Positions 1-10,776 of a DNA stretch of 64,000 nt are shown one piece after another. Each line of letters begins with the position of its first letter. Within the stretch, counting starts at the first letter, position 1. The notes beneath the pieces were generated by a model. It did no database searches. It saw only the letters and a list, made by a program, of their open reading frames with translations, and had not been told where the DNA came from. A program made the position numbers and the translations under genes. The DNA lies in the NCBI GenBank assembly GCA_002104895.1, contig MCFG01000045.1:124001-188000 (forward strand), written 5' to 3'. The stretch is from Anaeromyces robustus (lineage: Eukaryota; Neocallimastigomycota; Neocallimastigomycetes; Neocallimastigales; Neocallimastigaceae).

Positions 1-1
1 T

Positions 2-385
2 AAACCAGTAACTATAGAAGAAGATTGTTTTATTCAACAATGCTGTACTTTCTTTGGTCGTTGTGGTATTACTATTGGAAATGGTGTTTTCATTGGTCCT
101 AAAGTCAATTTAATTACCATTAATCATGATGTTGATCCAGAAAATCGTAGTGCAACCTATGGTCGTCCAATTGTACTTGAAGATAAAATATGGATTGATA
201 TTAATGTAATTGTTCTTCCAGGAGTAAGAGTAGGTTATGGATCTATTATTGGAGCAAATAGTATTGTTACTAAAGACGTTTTATCAATGACAATAGTTGC
301 TGGTAACCCTGCTCGTATTATAAAAAAAATAGAAGTTAACAAAAAAGAAGAAAAAATTTATTTTCAGCATTTCATTATTTTTTAA
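2..385 (+). CDS. Hexapeptide-repeat sugar O-acetyltransferase (maltose/galactoside acetyltransferase type), 3' part only
   Basis: The window opens inside this gene: 127 codons run in frame from base 2 to a TAA at 383-385, and the start lies outside. The family transfers acetyl from acetyl-CoA to a sugar hydroxyl (Maa/LacA/NodL group). What is visible is a left-handed beta-helix pattern (GITIGNGVFIGP, then a PGVRVGYGSIIGANSIVTKDV segment) and the family signature with the catalytic histidine in NHDVDPENR (His 42 of the visible part). VAGNPARII near the end matches the usual C-terminal VGNPAR motif. Odd points are WID where WIG is usual and a short lysine-rich extra tail, so mild decay cannot be excluded. 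There is no intron in the visible part. Such genes in gut fungi are often of bacterial origin; here that is inference. Confidence 0.8.
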   Translation, partial: KPVTIEEDCFIQQCCTFFGRCGITIGNGVFIGPKVNLITINHDVDPENRSATYGRPIVLEDKIWIDINVIVLPGVRVGYGSIIGANSIVTKDVLSMTIVAGNPARIIKKIEVNKKEEKIYFQHFIIF

Positions 386-570
386 TTGTTATATATATAT
401 ATAAGAGCATATATATAACAATTAAAAATAATTCTTAATATATAAACAAATAATTGTTATATATATATATAAGAGCATATATATAACAATTAAAAATAAT
501 TCTTAATATATAAACAAATAATTGTTATATATATAAGAGTATATATATAACAATTAAAAATAATAATAAA
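383..570. repeat. 68-bp tandem repeat, each unit containing a palindrome
   Basis: Copies start at 383, 451 and 519 (period 68; the third is shortened). Each unit begins with a near-perfect inverted repeat, AATTGTTATATATA and its complement around a small AAGAG(C/T) loop, followed by TAAAAATAATTCTTAATATA. It starts exactly at the acetyltransferase stop codon, so the first hairpin could act in 3' end formation (inference). Confidence 0.8.
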
Positions 571-642
571 TATGTATTATAACAATTATTTTATTTTTAG
601 AAATTTATATATAATTCCGTTAGAATTAATATAAATAATAGA

Positions 643-674
<32 letters not shown>

Positions 675-1663
675 TAAAAAAATAAAATAAAATAAAAAAT
701 AAAATAAAAACCAAATAAATATCAAATAAAAAATGAAAAAAAAAATCTTTGGTACTTGTTAATGTGATATTATTAAAATAAGAAAAAAACTTTGGTATTA
801 AAAAATTATTTTTTATTAATATGATAAACATTAAACCTAATATTTCTAATATATAAATAGAATAATATAAAATAATAATAATATTTTATTAATAATTATT
901 TAAATAAAAAATAGAAAAAAATTTTAAAAGTAATATAATTATTAAATTAGTCCAAAAGAAAAAAAAGTGATTTTATAATTAAATAGTTATTATAAATAAG
1001 AGTATTTATTATAAAAAAAAAAAAAAAACAACTTTCATATATGTTATATTTTAAATTATTTATTCATTATATTATTTATTCATTTATTTATGCTTTATGT
1101 TATATATTAAAATTATTTTATTATTTTATTATTATTTATGCATTTATTCAAATATTAAACCTTATATATAGGAATATATGTTATTATTTTCATAAAAAAA
1201 TGTTTTTTTTTAAAATTGAAAGGTATTATATGTAAATTTTAATAAACAAATATTAATCATAATAAAGAATAAATTTAATTAAATATTATCTATCTTTCTA
1301 TTTATTAAATATAAATATATTTAACAAAAGCTTTTTTGTCTCATTTAAAATTCATAAAAGTAAAAGTCAGTAATAATAAATAATAATAATAACAATTAAT
1401 ATAATAATAAATAATAATAAATAATAATAATAATAATGATTAATAATAAATAATAAATAATAATAATAATAATAATAATAATAATCATAGTAATAATAAA
1501 TAATAAATAATAAATAATAAATAATAAATAATAAATAATAATAATAATAATATAATAATAATTATAATAATAATAATAATAATAATAAAAATAATAATAA
1601 TATAATAATAATTATAATAATAATAATAATAATAATAATTAATAATAATAATAATAGATAATA

Positions 1664-1714
<51 letters not shown>

Positions 1715-3443
1715 TAATAATAATAATAATAATTATAATAATAATAATGTTATTATTTCATGTAATTATTATTATGGAATAGTAATAAAAATTTTTTTTA
1801 TAATGTTAAATACTTTTTTTTTTATTAAAAGAATATGACTGAATAAAATAAATAAATAAATAAATAAATATAAAACTATTCAAATAATCTATTTTTTATT
1901 TATTATGTAACATTAGTTTTAATAATAATGTTTTTTTATTGTTTTTTTTTTTTTTTATTGTTTTATTTTTTGTTTTGTTTTTTAGATAGTAAAACAATTT
2001 TTTATTTTAATATAATCGTTTTATTATAAAATAAAATCATAAAAAGTGATAATATTATCACTTATGATTTATGATAAAATTTTTTTTTAATAAAAATAAA
2101 TTTATCATAATTTCAAAAAAGTAATGATTGTTTCCATTTATGGTACAAAAATTATATTAAATAAGATTATTTATTACAAAAGCATTATTTATTTATTTAA
2201 TTAATAATTTATTTATATTGTATTTTTTTGTTTATTTATTATATTTTACAATTATTTATTTATTTCATTATTTTTATTCATTTACTTTTTTTTCATTTAT
2301 TTATTTCATTGTTTTTTTTTTTTTTTTAATTCATTTATTTACTAATTTAAAAAAAAAAAAAAAAAAACACAATAATAAACTTAATAATATAAATTTTAAA
2401 ATGATGATCTTCCTATATTAAAATAGAAATTGGTATTCATTGTTGTTATTCTTCTATTTAATATATAAAAATTTTTAACGTTGCAGATTAAATAAGTGTA
2501 GAAGATGATTCATGTTTTTTTTTTTTTTTTTTTTGTTTACCGTTTGTTTAAATTGATAAATATTTTAATTTTATAATAATAAACCCATAAATTTTATTTA
2601 TAATTTAAGTACATTTTTTTTATAAAAAAAAAAAAAAGAAAAAAAGAATATATGTTATTATTATCATATTATTTTTTAAATTAAAACTTTTATGTATAAT
2701 AAAAATTAAAGTTTTTTTTACCCTTTTTTTATTATGACATTTTTTTATCTTTACAATGATGTGATTAAATATTAAATCTATAACATATTTATTTAATAAA
2801 ATACTTTTTTATTTATTAATATTTATACTTGATATTTTATTTATTTCTTAATAGATTTGTTCATTGATATATTATTTATCTATTTAATAATAGATTTGTT
2901 CATTGATATATTATTTATCTATTTAATAATATATTTGTTCATTTATTTATTTAGCAATTTACTTGTTTATTTTTTAATTTTTGCAATTAAGAATGATAAA
3001 CACAAATTCTCATATTTAATTTAAATTTAATAAAATTAAAATTCTATAATTTATTATTGTTATAGTTATGTCATAAATGTTATGATACACTAATTAATTA
3101 AATAAGAATTTAAAATTTATATATATAAAGGAAGGATAATCTTTAAATTTTTTTTTCCTTATTTTAATAAAAATTCATTCTGAATTATTTATTTATATAT
3201 TAATATATAATAAAATAAGAATTACTTTTTATAATTAAAGTATAGTTTGAATTTAAGAACACTTTAATTGTAAATTTAACATTTTATATATAAATTGTAT
3301 AAAGAATAAAAAGAAATTTTATTAAATATATTTTGTTTGATACAATATATATTGAAAATTAATTTAAATTTTTTAAATTTTATTCAAATAAATTAACAAT
3401 TAATCAATTTTAAAAAAAAAATAACAATAAAAAAAAAACGAAA
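571..3443. other. A+T-rich intergenic block with microsatellites; no gene seen
   Basis: Contains poly(A)/poly(T) runs, a long imperfect TAA/AAT microsatellite (about 1380-1745), a hairpin at about 2034-2075 (arms ATCATAA..AGTGATAAT), and a 39-bp tandem repeat at about 2851-2945 (ATAGATTTGTTCATTGATAT..., two full copies plus a part). The open frames at 586-831, 1041-1235 and 2218-2421 encode only F/I/L/Y/K-rich low complexity and are not supported as genes. The segment at about 590-830 resembles 5040-5240 (see findings). Confidence 0.6.
3327..3357 (+). promoter_or_regulatory. 31-bp conserved upstream motif, copy 1
   Basis: TATATTTTGTTTGATACAAT followed by ATATATTGAAA, about 87 bp before the feruloyl esterase ATG. 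Copies lie at 8805-8835 (identical) and 5831-5861 (one mismatch), each upstream of a dockerin-type gene. It contains an imperfect dyad, TTGATACAATATATATTGAA. It could be a shared promoter element, part of a 5' UTR, or simply DNA inherited from gene duplication; the sequence alone cannot decide. Confidence 0.55.
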
Positions 3444-4607
3444 ATGAGAAACTATACTTTCTTATTATCTCTAATTGCAACTGGTTTTGCAGGTAAAACT
3501 TTAGCTGCTGATTGTTTCGCCACCAAATTAGGTTACCCATGTTGTACTACTACTACTGAAGTTGTTTACACTGATAGTGATGGTCAATGGGGTGTTGAAA
3601 ACAATAACTGGTGTGGTATTAATACTGCTTATGAATGTTGGTCTGAAAGATTAGGTTACCCATGTTGTACCAGTGGTGCTCAAGTTTATTACAGTGATGC
3701 TGATGGTCAATGGGGTGTTGAAAACAATAACTGGTGTGGTATTATTACTGGTAGTCAACCAGCTCCAAGAACTACTACCACTACTACTCCAAAACCACAA
3801 CCAACTCAAGAAGTTGTTGACTGTTCTGGTAAAACTCTTAGAAGTAACACTAACCTTTCTATTGGTGGTCGTAAAGTTATTGTTAAATTCCCTAATGGTT
3901 ACAAGGGTGATAAACCAGTTCCACTTCTTATTAATTATCACCCAATTATGGGTAGTGCTTCTCAATGGGAAAGTGGTTCTCAAACTGCTAAAGCTGCCCT
4001 TAATGATGGTGCTATTGTTGCCTTTATGGATGGTGCACAAGGTAACATGGGTCAAGCTTGGAATGTAGGTCCATGTTGTACTGATGCTGATGATGTTTCT
4101 TTCACTCGTAACTTCATTAAAGAAATTACCAATAAAGCTTGTGTTGATCCAAAACGTATTTACGCTGCTGGTTTCTCTATGGGTGGTGGTATGTCTAATT
4201 ATGCTGGTTGTTATCTTGCTGATGTTATTGCAGCTGCTGCTCCATCTGCTTTTGATCTTGCTAAAGAAGTTGTTGATGGCGGTAAATGTAAACCATCTCG
4301 TCCATTCCCAATTCTTAACTTCCGTGGTACAGCTGATAATGTTGTCTCTTATAATGGAGGACTTTCCCAAGTTGTTCCAGGTAAACCAATTACCTTCATG
4401 GGAGCTAAGAATAATTTCAAAGAATGGGCTAAAATGAATGGATGTACTGGATCACCAAAAACCAATACACCAGGTAACAATTGTGAAATGTATGAAAATT
4501 GTAATGGTGGTGCTAAAGTTGGTCTTTGTACTATTAATGGAGGAGGTCACTCTGAAGGTGATGGTAAAATGGGTTGGGATTTCGTCAAACAATTCTCTCT
4601 TCCATAG
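3444..4607 (+). CDS. Secreted feruloyl esterase (CE1-type) with two N-terminal fungal dockerins
   Basis: The product (387 aa, intronless) should hydrolyse feruloyl ester links between arabinoxylan and lignin/phenolics, outside the cell and probably docked on the fungal cellulosome. A signal peptide (residues 1 to about 21, [15 protein letters not shown]..) precedes two Cys/Trp-rich dockerins (C24-C57 and C65-C98, each with GYPCC and [11 protein letters not shown]), then a Thr/Pro linker (about 102-122) and an alpha/beta-hydrolase domain. The catalytic triad is readable: Ser245 in GFSMGGG, Asp298 in GTADNV, His369 in GGGHSEG. The layout matches feruloyl esterases known from Piromyces and Anaeromyces. 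The ATG follows an A-rich leader (..AACGAAA ATG) and is the only start that yields the signal peptide. Codons are strongly T-ending (GGT, GTT, ACT), unlike the intron-bearing genes here. Confidence 0.95.
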   Translation: MRNYTFLLSLIATGFAGKTLAADCFATKLGYPCCTTTTEVVYTDSDGQWGVENNNWCGINTAYECWSERLGYPCCTSGAQVYYSDADGQWGVENNNWCGIITGSQPAPRTTTTTTPKPQPTQEVVDCSGKTLRSNTNLSIGGRKVIVKFPNGYKGDKPVPLLINYHPIMGSASQWESGSQTAKAALNDGAIVAFMDGAQGNMGQAWNVGPCCTDADDVSFTRNFIKEITNKACVDPKRIYAAGFSMGGGMSNYAGCYLADVIAAAAPSAFDLAKEVVDGGKCKPSRPFPILNFRGTADNVVSYNGGLSQVVPGKPITFMGAKNNFKEWAKMNGCTGSPKTNTPGNNCEMYENCNGGAKVGLCTINGGGHSEGDGKMGWDFVKQFSLP

Positions 4608-6100
4608 ATAAATTAATAAAGTTTTAATAAAATTTATTACATAAAAAAAAAAAAAAAAGAAAAAAAAAGAAAGAAAGAAAAAAAAAATTTCAATAATGAA
4701 TAGTAATTTTTTTTTATTATGAAATATATTAATATATTAAATGAATATTATAAAAAGTAAACAAAAATTTATAACAATTATAATAATACATATGTATGTA
4801 TATATATTCAAGAGTTTTTTCAGTACTATAAATAAATACTGAATGAAATATAATAATAAAATTATTAATAATATTGATAATAATAAAATTATTAATAATA
4901 TTAAATAAATAATAAAGAATTAATAAAAAATAATTAAATAATAACATATTTATTATTGTTAATTCTTTTTTTTTTTTTTTTATAAATTAAAAAAAAAAAT
5001 TAATATGGGTTTAAAATTATCAATTATTCCATTTTAAGATATTTGTATATAAATCCATAAGATTTAATTTATAATGTAATTAGAGTAAAAAAAAAAAAAT
5101 AAAAAATCAAATAAAAATCAAATAAAAATAAAAATTTTTTTTTTTTGGTATTGTTAATGTAGTGATATTAATATAAAAAAAAAAAAAAAAAACTTTAAAA
5201 ATTATAAAATATTTTTCATTTTAATAATACCAAAGTTTTTTTTTTTTCAATACATATAAATATTTCATTTCAATTTTATTTATTTATTTATGATATTTTT
5301 TAATTATCTTTTTGCCATTATAATTAATTAATTTTAATCTTTAATTATCTTTGTTATTGTTTATTATTTATTTATTTAATTATTTATTTAATTATATATA
5401 ATTTAATTTTTATTTTAAAACAATGTTTGTAAATTTTTTTTAGAATTTTATTTTTATTCATTTAAATTAAATATGTTTAACAATTGTAAATTTTTAATAT
5501 GATTAACAATTTTAATAAAAAGATATGATACACTAATTAATTAATTATGTATAATAAAAATATAAAAAAATAACTACATTTCAAAGTTATTTTTATTTTT
5601 TTTCTTTTCTAAAAAAACATTGTTGAATAGTTTATATATTATTAGTAAATAAAAATTTATTAAGAATAAAGAATTACTTTAAATAATTAAAGTATTGATT
5701 GAAAATTAAAAAAAAAAAAAAAGAAAAAAAGAAAATTTAATTGTGGTTTTCTTTTTTCGTATATAAATTTTTAAAATATATATATATATATTTTTATTTA
5801 ATGTTTTATATATATAGATATAACATTAAATATATTTTGTTTGATTCAATATATATTGAAAAATCAATTTTAAGAAAAATATATATAATTATAATTAAAA
5901 GTTATAATTAAAAATTACAATAAAAAATTAAAATTAATTATTTATTTAAATTAATAATTAATTATTTTATTTTTTCTTTTTTCGTTTAAAAAAAAAAAAA
6001 AGAAAAAAAAAAAAAGAAAGAAATATAAAAAGGAAAATTTATAAAAAAAAAAAGAAATATAAAAAGGAAAATTTATAAAAAAAATAAAGAAAAATTATAA
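4608..6100. other. Intergenic block; paralogous upstream region of the decayed esterase
   Basis: No gene seen. About 5040-5240 resembles 590-830. About 5520-5870 resembles 3075-3360: both carry ATGATACACTAATTAATTA, then AATTAAAGTAT(A/T)G(A/T)TTGAA, then the 31-bp motif. Homology therefore extends several hundred bases upstream of the two esterase copies, consistent with segmental duplication of gene plus promoter. The frame 4729-4947 (minus) is low complexity. Confidence 0.55.
5831..5861 (+). promoter_or_regulatory. 31-bp conserved upstream motif, copy 2
   Basis: Same motif as at 3327-3357 with one change (GATTCAAT for GATACAAT), about 240 bp upstream of the decayed esterase. Its good preservation beside a badly decayed coding region suggests recent pseudogenization or an independent role. 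Confidence 0.5.
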
Positions 6101-6470
6101 ATGATTATTATATTTAATTGCAACTGGTTTTGTAAGTGAAATTTTAGCTGTTGAAGAATGTTTTACTTTAGTTTTAGGTTACCTATGTTGTAGTAATACT
6201 AAAATTGTATTCACTGATGAAGATGGTGATTGGGGTGTTGAAAACAATAACTGGTATGGTATTAGAGATTGTTAGTCTAATAGATTTGAATATCCATGTT
6301 GTGTTGAAAGAAGTATTTTATGGAGTTATGAAAATAGAAATTTATTTGGTATTGATACTACTACTACTACTACTACTACTAAAACCACTATAACTAAAAA
6401 AAATTTCATATCCAACTCCAGAAAGAATTTGTTGGGCCACTTTATTAGGTTATCCATGTTGTAGAAAAAT

Positions 6471-7172
6471 TAGTTGTGACCTGTGATAACTCCTAGTGTA
6501 GATAATAGAATTAATAATATTGTTAAGGATTATAAAAGTAGTGACAATATTAGGATCAATAGTATAAGTAATATAGATATTTTAGGTAATAGAAAAATAG
6601 TTAATAGGTATCAAAATTATATTTTTTTAATTGGTGGAAGAAGAATATGGTTTTAATGAAAGAATTAACAATTGTCCATACAAAAATGAATGGGAATGTT
6701 TGTTTTAAGTGTCAGAATGAATCTGGTATATATTCAAAAAATCTCCATTCTTGTTGCGATCTGCGGCTCTTTTGAATGATATCATGGCTGTTGTCTGTAA
6801 AAGACAACATATATTGTTCAATAAATTCAAAACTAACCTCTCCAAAGAATGTCAATGCTGATAACACAGTAGGACAGCCTAGTAAGACAAATGCTGATCC
6901 TATTTCCTACTCAAGTGGAATAGGATAGATTAATTTTACTATAATTCTCTTTGTAGAATTAAGAGCTAGTATGGATTTATTGTTTTTATATATTATTATA
7001 CTACTTTTTTTTTCCCTTCAGTATTATTCATTATTATCTATAATGTTTTACTGATTTTTTATTTTTTTTTAGTATCATTTTTTTTCATTAGGTGTTTTTT
7101 TTTATGATTCATTTATATTAATATTTAAATTCATTAAAGATGATGTACGAATTGTTTACTAAAAAAAAAAAA
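6471..7172 (+). mobile_element. 5'-truncated LINE copy inserted in the esterase pseudogene
   Basis: From about 6471 the DNA matches the C-terminal coding end and 3' UTR of the LINE at 36.5-40.9 kb (that copy lies on the minus strand). Shared segments include NNPSVDNRINS-, SNIDILGN- and ECLFKCQ-like stretches, the GGACAGCCTAG region and the 3' UTR (ATGGATTTATTGTTTTTA, CCCTTCAGTATTAT). It ends in GATGTACGAATTGTTTACT plus 12 As (7161-7172). Stops and frameshifts show it is dead. A convincing target-site duplication is not visible; similar TAGAAAA strings occur on both sides. Confidence 0.88.
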
Positions 7173-7657
7173 GTTTTAGAAAATATGCAGTTATTTTATA
7201 CGTAGAAAAAAAATAATAGTTGGGTTTTTGAAAATAATGAATGGTGTGGTGTTGGATTTGGTGATGAAGATGATCAAACAACTACTAATACTGAAAAAGT
7301 TATTGACTGTTCTGATAAAATTTTTAAGATTAACATTAACCTTTCAATTAGTGATAGTAAAGTTATTGTTAAATTTCCTAATGGTTAGAAAAATGATAAA
7401 CCAGTTCCATTTCTAATTAATTTTCACCCAATTATGGGTAGTACTTTTGATTTTGTTAAAGAAATTGTTGATGTCGGTAAATGTAAACTAGCTCGACCAT
7501 TCCCAATTCTTAATTTTTTCCGTTGTACAACTGATAATGTTGTATCTTACAATAGAGGACTTTTACAAGTTGTCCCAGGTAAAACTACAATTTCATTCAT
7601 GGGAGCTAAGAATAATATTAAAGAATAGGGTAAAAAGTAAATGAATGGATGTATAGG

Positions 7658-7789
7658 ATCACCAAAAACTAATACACCAGATAATAATTGTAAAATGTAT
7701 AATCACCAAAAACTAATACACCAAGTAATAATTGTAAAATATATGATCACCAAAGACTAATACACCCGGTAATAATTGTAAAATGTATG
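7658..7789 (+). repeat. 44-bp tandem triplication inside the pseudogene
   Basis: Units begin at 7658, 7702 and 7746 (ATCACCAAAAACTAATACAC..). They correspond to the single [16 protein letters not shown] coding stretch of the intact gene. Because 44 is not a multiple of 3 the expansion also breaks the frame. Confidence 0.85.
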
Positions 7790-7903
7790 AAAATTGTAAT
7801 GGTGATTTTAAAGTTGGTTTTTTGTACTATTAATGGAAGAAATCACTCTGAAAGTGATGGTAAAATGGAATGGGAATTCTTAAAACAATTCTTTCTTCCA
7901 TAG

Positions 7904-8557
7904 TCATCCTAATTTTAATTAATTAAGGTTTTAATAAAATTTTTGACAGAAAAATAAAGTAAAAAAAAAAAAAAATTTGTTTTACTATAATGAATAATAA
8001 AAAAAAATTTAATTTTTTCATTTTAAATATATTAATATATATTTAATAAGTATTAAAGTCTTTCCAAGATATACCAATTATTTTATTTAATAAAAATTAA
8101 AATAAAATAATAATAAATTAATAAATATCTATATATATATATATAATAACAATGATAATAAATAAAATAAAAAAAAAAATTATATGAAAATTAAAAAAAT
8201 AAAAAAATATTAATGATATTAAATTATTATCAAATACTTTTTTTTATAATTTAAATAATTCTTTTTTTTTATTAATAAATATTTTATGTTATAAAGAAAT
8301 TTTTATTTCTCTTGTTATTTATTAATTATTAATTTGTTTATTTTTCATTCAACTTTGTTATTATTTATTTATTTATTTTTAAATATTTATTTATTTATTT
8401 TTACATATTTATTTATTTATTTATTTTATTAAATGTATACCAACAACCATTTCTTGTTTTTTTTTTATTTTTTTTTTTTTTTTGTTTTTTTTGTCTTTTT
8501 TGTTTTAATTTATAATGATAACTTGAAAAAAAAAGTGATGTCATTTCAAACGATTAA

Positions 8558-8588
<31 letters not shown>

Positions 8589-9034
8589 GTGTCTATTTAA
8601 TTAAAAAAAAATTTAGTTACAAAAATAATTATTATAAAACTTTATTTATTATAAAAATAAATGTTTCTCATTTTTCTTTATTATTTCTTTTTTTTTACAT
8701 ATATTTATTTAATATTTAAGTAAAGTAAAATTTTACTTTTTTTTTAAATAAATTGTTAAATAATAAAAGTAAAAAAAGAAAAAAATAATAATAATAATTA
8801 AACATATATTTTGTTTGATACAATATATATTGAAATCAAATTAATAAAAAAGTAAAATTTTTATAAAAATTAATAACAAAGAAAATTTAAATTTAAATTT
8901 AAATTTAAATAAGAAAAGTTATTAAACTGAATTCAATAAAAAATTAACAATTAAATAAATAAAAATAAAACTTTTAATAAAATAAAACAGAAATAAAAAA
9001 AAAAAACATAAACAAAACAAAAAAAAAAAAAAAA
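7904..9034. other. Intergenic block upstream of the double-dockerin gene; no gene seen
   Basis: A+T-rich with poly(T), TTTA and ATT microsatellites. The only distinctive content is the conserved motif at 8805-8835 and a short palindromic (AAATTT)n run near 8887-8910. Confidence 0.6.
8805..8835 (+). promoter_or_regulatory. 31-bp conserved upstream motif, copy 3
   Basis: Identical over all 31 bases to the copy at 3327-3357 and about 200 bp upstream of the double-dockerin ATG. Sequence between motif and ATG differs from the other two promoters, which makes shared function a little more likely than simple duplication. Confidence 0.55.
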
Positions 9035-9343
9035 ATGAAAAACCTTTCTTTATTATTATCTTTAATTGCAACTACTCTTACCAATAAGGTTTTAGCAGGA
9101 TGTTTTTCAGAACGTTTAGGTTTCCCATGTTGTCCACCTGGTACAAAAGTTGAATACTCTGATGAGGAAGGGGATTGGGGTATTATAAACGAAGAATGGT
9201 GTGGTATTAGTGATCGTGGATGTTGGGCTGAAGAATTTGGTTATCCATGTTGTTCAAATCTTAATAATAAAATTGTTTATTACATTGATGAATATGGTAA
9301 TAAATGGGGTGTTGAAAATGATGATTGGTGTGGTTTAATGTAA
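9035..9343 (+). CDS. Small secreted protein consisting of two fungal dockerin domains
   Basis: The product is 102 aa and intronless. A signal peptide (about 1-21, [14 protein letters not shown].., resembling that of the upstream esterase) is followed directly by two dockerins: C23-C56 (GFPCCPP...EEWCG) and C63-C99 (GYPCCSN...DDWCG). All structural Cys and Trp residues seem present. There is no linker or catalytic domain, and TAA follows two codons after the last Cys. Fungal dockerins (CBM10-like) bind scaffoldins in gut-fungus cellulosomes, so this could be a competitor, cap or adaptor, or the surviving 5' end of a larger enzyme gene. I see no catalytic-domain remnant downstream, which favours a genuine short protein. 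Confidence 0.85.
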   Translation: MKNLSLLLSLIATTLTNKVLAGCFSERLGFPCCPPGTKVEYSDEEGDWGIINEEWCGISDRGCWAEEFGYPCCSNLNNKIVYYIDEYGNKWGVENDDWCGLM

Positions 9344-9939
9344 GAGTAAAGTTGTTAGTTTTTGTTCTTTCTATGAAATTTCACTAGACATTTAATATTA
9401 ATTGAATGAAATTTTATTATAAATAATTAAATTTTAAAATTATTATAATATAAGAAAAAAAAAAATTTAAAATGAAATATTGAAAAAAATATAGTGAATA
9501 GTGAACAAGAAAAAAAGAAAGGATAAAATGAAAAGAAAAACAAAAAAGAAAATAAAGAAAAAAAGTTTATACTTTCAAAATATTATAAAAGAATAATAAG
9601 ATAATAAAAAATGGAAAAGTGTAAAAATAAAAATAAAAATAAAAATAAAAATGAAAATAAAAATAAAAAAAAATATATTTTTATACTATTTCTTATATAT
9701 TTAAACAATTTAAATTATAAGAAAAAAGTGCTTTTTTATTTTATTTTATTCTATCTTTATTCCAATAAAAAAAAAACATTTATTATTTCAATAAATATTT
9801 AAATGGTTACATTTATATTTATCAAAGATAATAAATAAAAAGAATAAAAATATGTAAAGTTCATTTAAAAAAAAAAAATTAATAATGTGTAAAACTTTAT
9901 TTATTATAAATTTTTTATTATATATTTTTATTTAATAAC

Positions 9940-9990
<51 letters not shown>

Positions 9991-10148
9991 CTTTCATATT
10001 ATTAATTCATATTCATACGAAATATATTATAATAAAAAATTCTTTCTATTGTGTAATTACAATATGAATATATGAATTAATTAATAAATAATAATATATC
10101 ATAATTAATTAATTTATTAATTAATTTATTAATAATTTATTTATTTAT

Positions 10149-10188
<40 letters not shown>

Positions 10189-10776
10189 AAATAAAATAAA
10201 ATAAAAATCATTACATCATTTTTACATTTACATCATACATCATATTCTATGATAAAAAAAAAAAAAAACAATAATAATATTTATTTAATATATTAACTAT
10301 TATTTTTATTTTTTAACACAAAAAGTTTTTTTTTTTTTTTTTTTTGAATACATTCATACATTAATTAATTAATTAATTAATTATAATATATTAAATATTA
10401 AATATTAAATATTAATTATTAAATATTAATTATTAAACATAAATGTTCTAAATAAAATGATAACATGAAATATGATGTAATTAATTAAACATTTTAAATT
10501 TTTATAAACATTTTATAATTATATAGAAAAAATTTTTTGGTTACATTATTTACAGAAAATAAAAAAAAAACTCATGTAAATTTCTATATAAATATGAAAA
10601 AATTTCCTTCTTTTTTTTTTTTTCTTCTTCTTTAAAAATCGTTAAATATAAAAAATTATTATATAATGTAATATTTTTATTTATATTTACGTTTTTTTCA
10701 AATTTTGAAAATTATAATTAAAGTATAGTTAGAGAAAACAATATTTTTTTTTTAAGAAAAATAGAAAAAACGAAAA
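9344..10776. other. Intergenic low-complexity block; no gene seen
   Basis: Poly(A)-rich stretch after the double-dockerin gene, AAAAATA repeats (about 9626-9670), a TTTA array (about 9943-9990), a TA run (about 10155-10180) and TTAA/AAATATT repeats (about 10360-10440). The frame at 9611-9802 (KNKNKNKN..) is not supported. Near 10710-10736 AATTAAAGTATAGTTAGA echoes the element seen upstream of both esterase copies. Confidence 0.6.

Larger units (their letters stand above)
6101..7903 (+). pseudogene. Decayed dockerin-feruloyl esterase paralogue, interrupted by a LINE
   Basis: Homology to the intact esterase is clear but broken. The leader reads LIATGF in a frame shifted from the ATG at 6101. 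Dockerin 1 ([12 protein letters not shown]) has Cys changed to Tyr. Dockerin 2 is preceded by an in-frame TAG and is eroded. A Thr repeat linker follows, then a third dockerin (CWATLLGYPCC) split by a LINE fragment (6471-7172); it resumes as SWVFENNEWCG. The esterase part reads VIDCSDK.., then a stop, then HPIMGST joined directly to FDFVKEIVD, so about 98 residues including the nucleophile serine are missing. Frameshifts, another stop and a 44-bp triplication follow before the conserved QFFLP end with TAG at 7901-7903. The ancestor therefore had three dockerins plus the esterase. It cannot make active enzyme. Confidence 0.9.

Noticed and set aside
383-570. CRISPR-like array
   Set aside because: Units are directly tandem with no unique spacers, and the genome is eukaryotic.
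3651-4370. 239-codon antisense frame over the feruloyl esterase
   Set aside because: Shadow of the biased T-ending codons of the real gene; Ser/Thr-rich product without features.
6471-7172. LINE fragment as a gene in its own right
   Set aside because: Contains stops and frameshifts and is only the 3' end of an element found intact in outline at 36.5-40.9 kb.
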